Positions 62,618 to 64,000 of a DNA stretch of 64,000 bases are shown here, piece by piece; within the stretch, counting starts at the first letter, position 1; every line of letters begins with the position of its first letter. Below the pieces are notes generated by a model. That model was not told where the DNA came from. It saw only the letters and a program-made list of their open reading frames with translations, and searched no databases. This DNA comes from Lutjanus erythropterus (lineage: Eukaryota > Chordata > Actinopteri > Lutjaniformes > Lutjanidae). The DNA lies in NCBI GenBank assembly GCA_020091685.1, contig CM034605.1:12100218-12164217 (forward strand), given 5' to 3'. Both the position numbers and the translations under genes were made by a program.

Positions 62618-63653
62618 ATGCTGGTCCAAGATCTAATGCCATTTACTTTAAGTTTTTGGCCTTTTTTCTTCGGTCATTGCCTTCTCTCACTGTTTTTACT
62701 CTCATGCCAGGTAAGCAGCATGATCAGGCGCGCCACTTGTCATTTTACGCATGAGAAGAGGTTGCACTAATGTAGCTGGAGTTTGCAGTGGAACTAATTA
62801 TATTTTTCAAGCAACTTATCCACTTTATTATGCTGCCATTAATACTGCATGTGGAGGTCACCAGTCCAGGGCACCTAACACCTGTGTTTAGGCATGCATG
62901 TGCAGAGTTTCCACTAAAAGGCACGAGAAATAACAGCTCTGACACTCATCTCTCTCTTGTAGTGGGAACATGGAGTAGCCAACTGTGTTTTTATGATAAC
63001 AATATTCAGTTATCCCACCAGGATCCCTGCAGCAGGCATATGTTAGTGATGAGTATTCTAACCTCTGCCCTGTGCTGCTGCTGCCTACAGATAGTGGTGA
63101 GCTGTTGTTCACACGCACACAGTGTTGCCAGGGTTCATGTGTAATGTGATCTGCTTGAGTTTCCAAGTCCACCCACGCACACTCCTCGGGGCAGCCTGCT
63201 GCCCACTCTGTTGGTGGGTGGTTTCTTACAGGGAGCGGGCTGCAGCCATAGACGTGATACTATTCTGCATGTACTACATCCACAGCAGCAGCCCCAGCGG
63301 TGACAACAACACTGGAGCTGTGCGATATGAAAAGAATGCTGAGAGGATATCCACAGTGCTGCTAACTAAGAGGCTGCTGAGTGTTTAAGCATCTCCATTT
63401 GTGCTGCACAGTCAGTGTTGTGCTGATGGCACTTGTGAGTAATGCAACTGAAGGACGGTGCCTCAGTCATTTCAATGTCTCTCTCCTCTTTCTCTCTCCC
63501 TACACCATAAGGGAGAACTCCAGAGGTCATGCTCACGGACTGTGGCGGAGAAAGTTAGTGAACAGTGCCAGCTGGCATGCCACTGTCGAAGATACCCTCC
63601 CCTGCCTCCTCCGCCGCCTCCACCGCCTCCCCCACGGCTACTGGGCGCCACAG
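62618..63653 (+). CDS. prima1: Proline-rich membrane anchor 1 (PRiMA), first two coding exons (partial)
   Basis: Exon 1 is 62618-62710 and exon 2 is 63512-63653; the gene continues past the right edge. Exon 1 encodes MLVQDLMPFTLSFWPFFFGH and CLLSLFLLSCQ, a signal peptide. Exon 2 encodes GELQRSC, CQLACHCRRYPPLP and a run of about ten prolines ending PPRLLGAT. The cysteine pattern followed by PPLPPPPP...PRLL is the PRAD (proline-rich attachment domain) of PRIMA1, which threads through four C-terminal WAT helices of acetylcholinesterase or butyrylcholinesterase and tethers the tetramer to neuronal membranes. The transmembrane and cytoplasmic exons are not in the window. PRIMA1 neighbours FAM181A in human, which supports the call. 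The start is the ATG giving the best signal peptide; a second in-frame Met lies six codons on. Confidence 0.9.
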
Positions 63654-64000
63654 GTAAGACTCCCAGCTCGCACTGCCAGGTTTCACACCTGTCTCGCTCC
63701 CGAAGTCTGGTCTGTCTCACTCTCAAGTCTGCTCTTGCCCCACAGTTGGAGCTCACTCCAGCCAGACGCAGGTGTCAAGCAACTGGCTAGTCTGGAGAAA
63801 ATGTTTTGACGTGAAGTGTTTCTTTTAAAGAAACCATCAAGCCCCCCCTGAGATTGCTGTGTGAGAGCCTGTGCATGGGCGCAGTTTGTGCACGTGCGCC
63901 TCTGTGCGTGTGATAGAGCCAGCAGGATGTTGACAGCTGAACACAGGACTAATTTATGCCGGGTCTGACCTTGGGGAGTACCCAGCTGCCTGTGAAATCC
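63654..64000 (+). other. prima1 intron 2, left part
   Basis: The donor GTAAGA at 63654 opens the intron. No transmembrane-encoding exon or repeat was recognised in the remaining 347 bp. Confidence 0.6.

Noticed and set aside
62429-62770. 113-codon frame overlapping prima1 exon 1
   Set aside because: It runs through the prima1 donor and in its final part shares the prima1 exon's sequence; the 62618 ATG gives the signal peptide that joins in frame to the PRAD exon.

Overview
This is vertebrate nuclear DNA, almost certainly from a ray-finned (teleost) fish. The genes are split by GT-AG introns. The order ddx24, otub2, ccdc197-like, asb2, fam181a, prima1 matches, from memory, the human 14q32.12 block, with serpina10 and atxn3 alongside. 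The non-coding DNA is AT-rich and full of short TTAA- or hAT-type MITEs and Tc1 relics of the kind common in teleosts. A percomorph is likely, but that is only an inference.

Layout. 1-6914: the first four coding exons of ubr1 (minus strand; the gene runs off the left edge). 7910-12470: atxn3 (plus, 11 coding exons), head to head with ubr1 across about 1 kb of simple-sequence DNA. 12471-17648: nested MITEs, a tRNA-derived SINE scrap and a decayed Tc1 element. 17649-20500: serpina10 (plus, four coding exons). 21578-28654: ddx24 (plus, eight coding exons). 28896-30943: otub2 (minus, five coding exons), tail to tail with ddx24. 33447-37117: a coiled-coil CFAP73/CCDC42-type gene, probably ccdc197 (minus, nine coding exons), with a Tc1 relic in one intron. 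37118-44863: a repeat-rich gap with a 3.9-kb unit bounded by long inverted repeats. 44864-50054: asb2 (plus, eight coding exons). 50700-52611: fam181a (minus, two coding exons), tail to tail with asb2. 52612-62617: a 10-kb gap with candidate regulatory DNA and duplicated repeats. 62618-63653: the first two coding exons of prima1 (plus; the gene runs off the right edge).

I joined the exons by hand. For every complete gene the exon lengths sum to a whole number of codons ending in a stop: atxn3 343 aa, serpina10 405 aa, ddx24 893 aa, otub2 227 aa, ccdc197-like 387 aa, asb2 588 aa, fam181a 264 aa.

The genes do not form a pathway. Several touch ubiquitin biology (ubr1 E3 ligase, atxn3 and otub2 deubiquitinases, asb2 Cullin-5 adaptor), but this is an ancestral neighbourhood rather than an operon-like system. 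I found no convincing new biological system. The least explained items are the 3.9-kb inverted-repeat unit with an orphan exon-like frame (39980-43880), an 86-bp block duplicated with one mismatch (60684 and 61309), a 19-bp-stem hairpin (55591-55641) and transcription-factor-site-rich unique DNA between fam181a and prima1.
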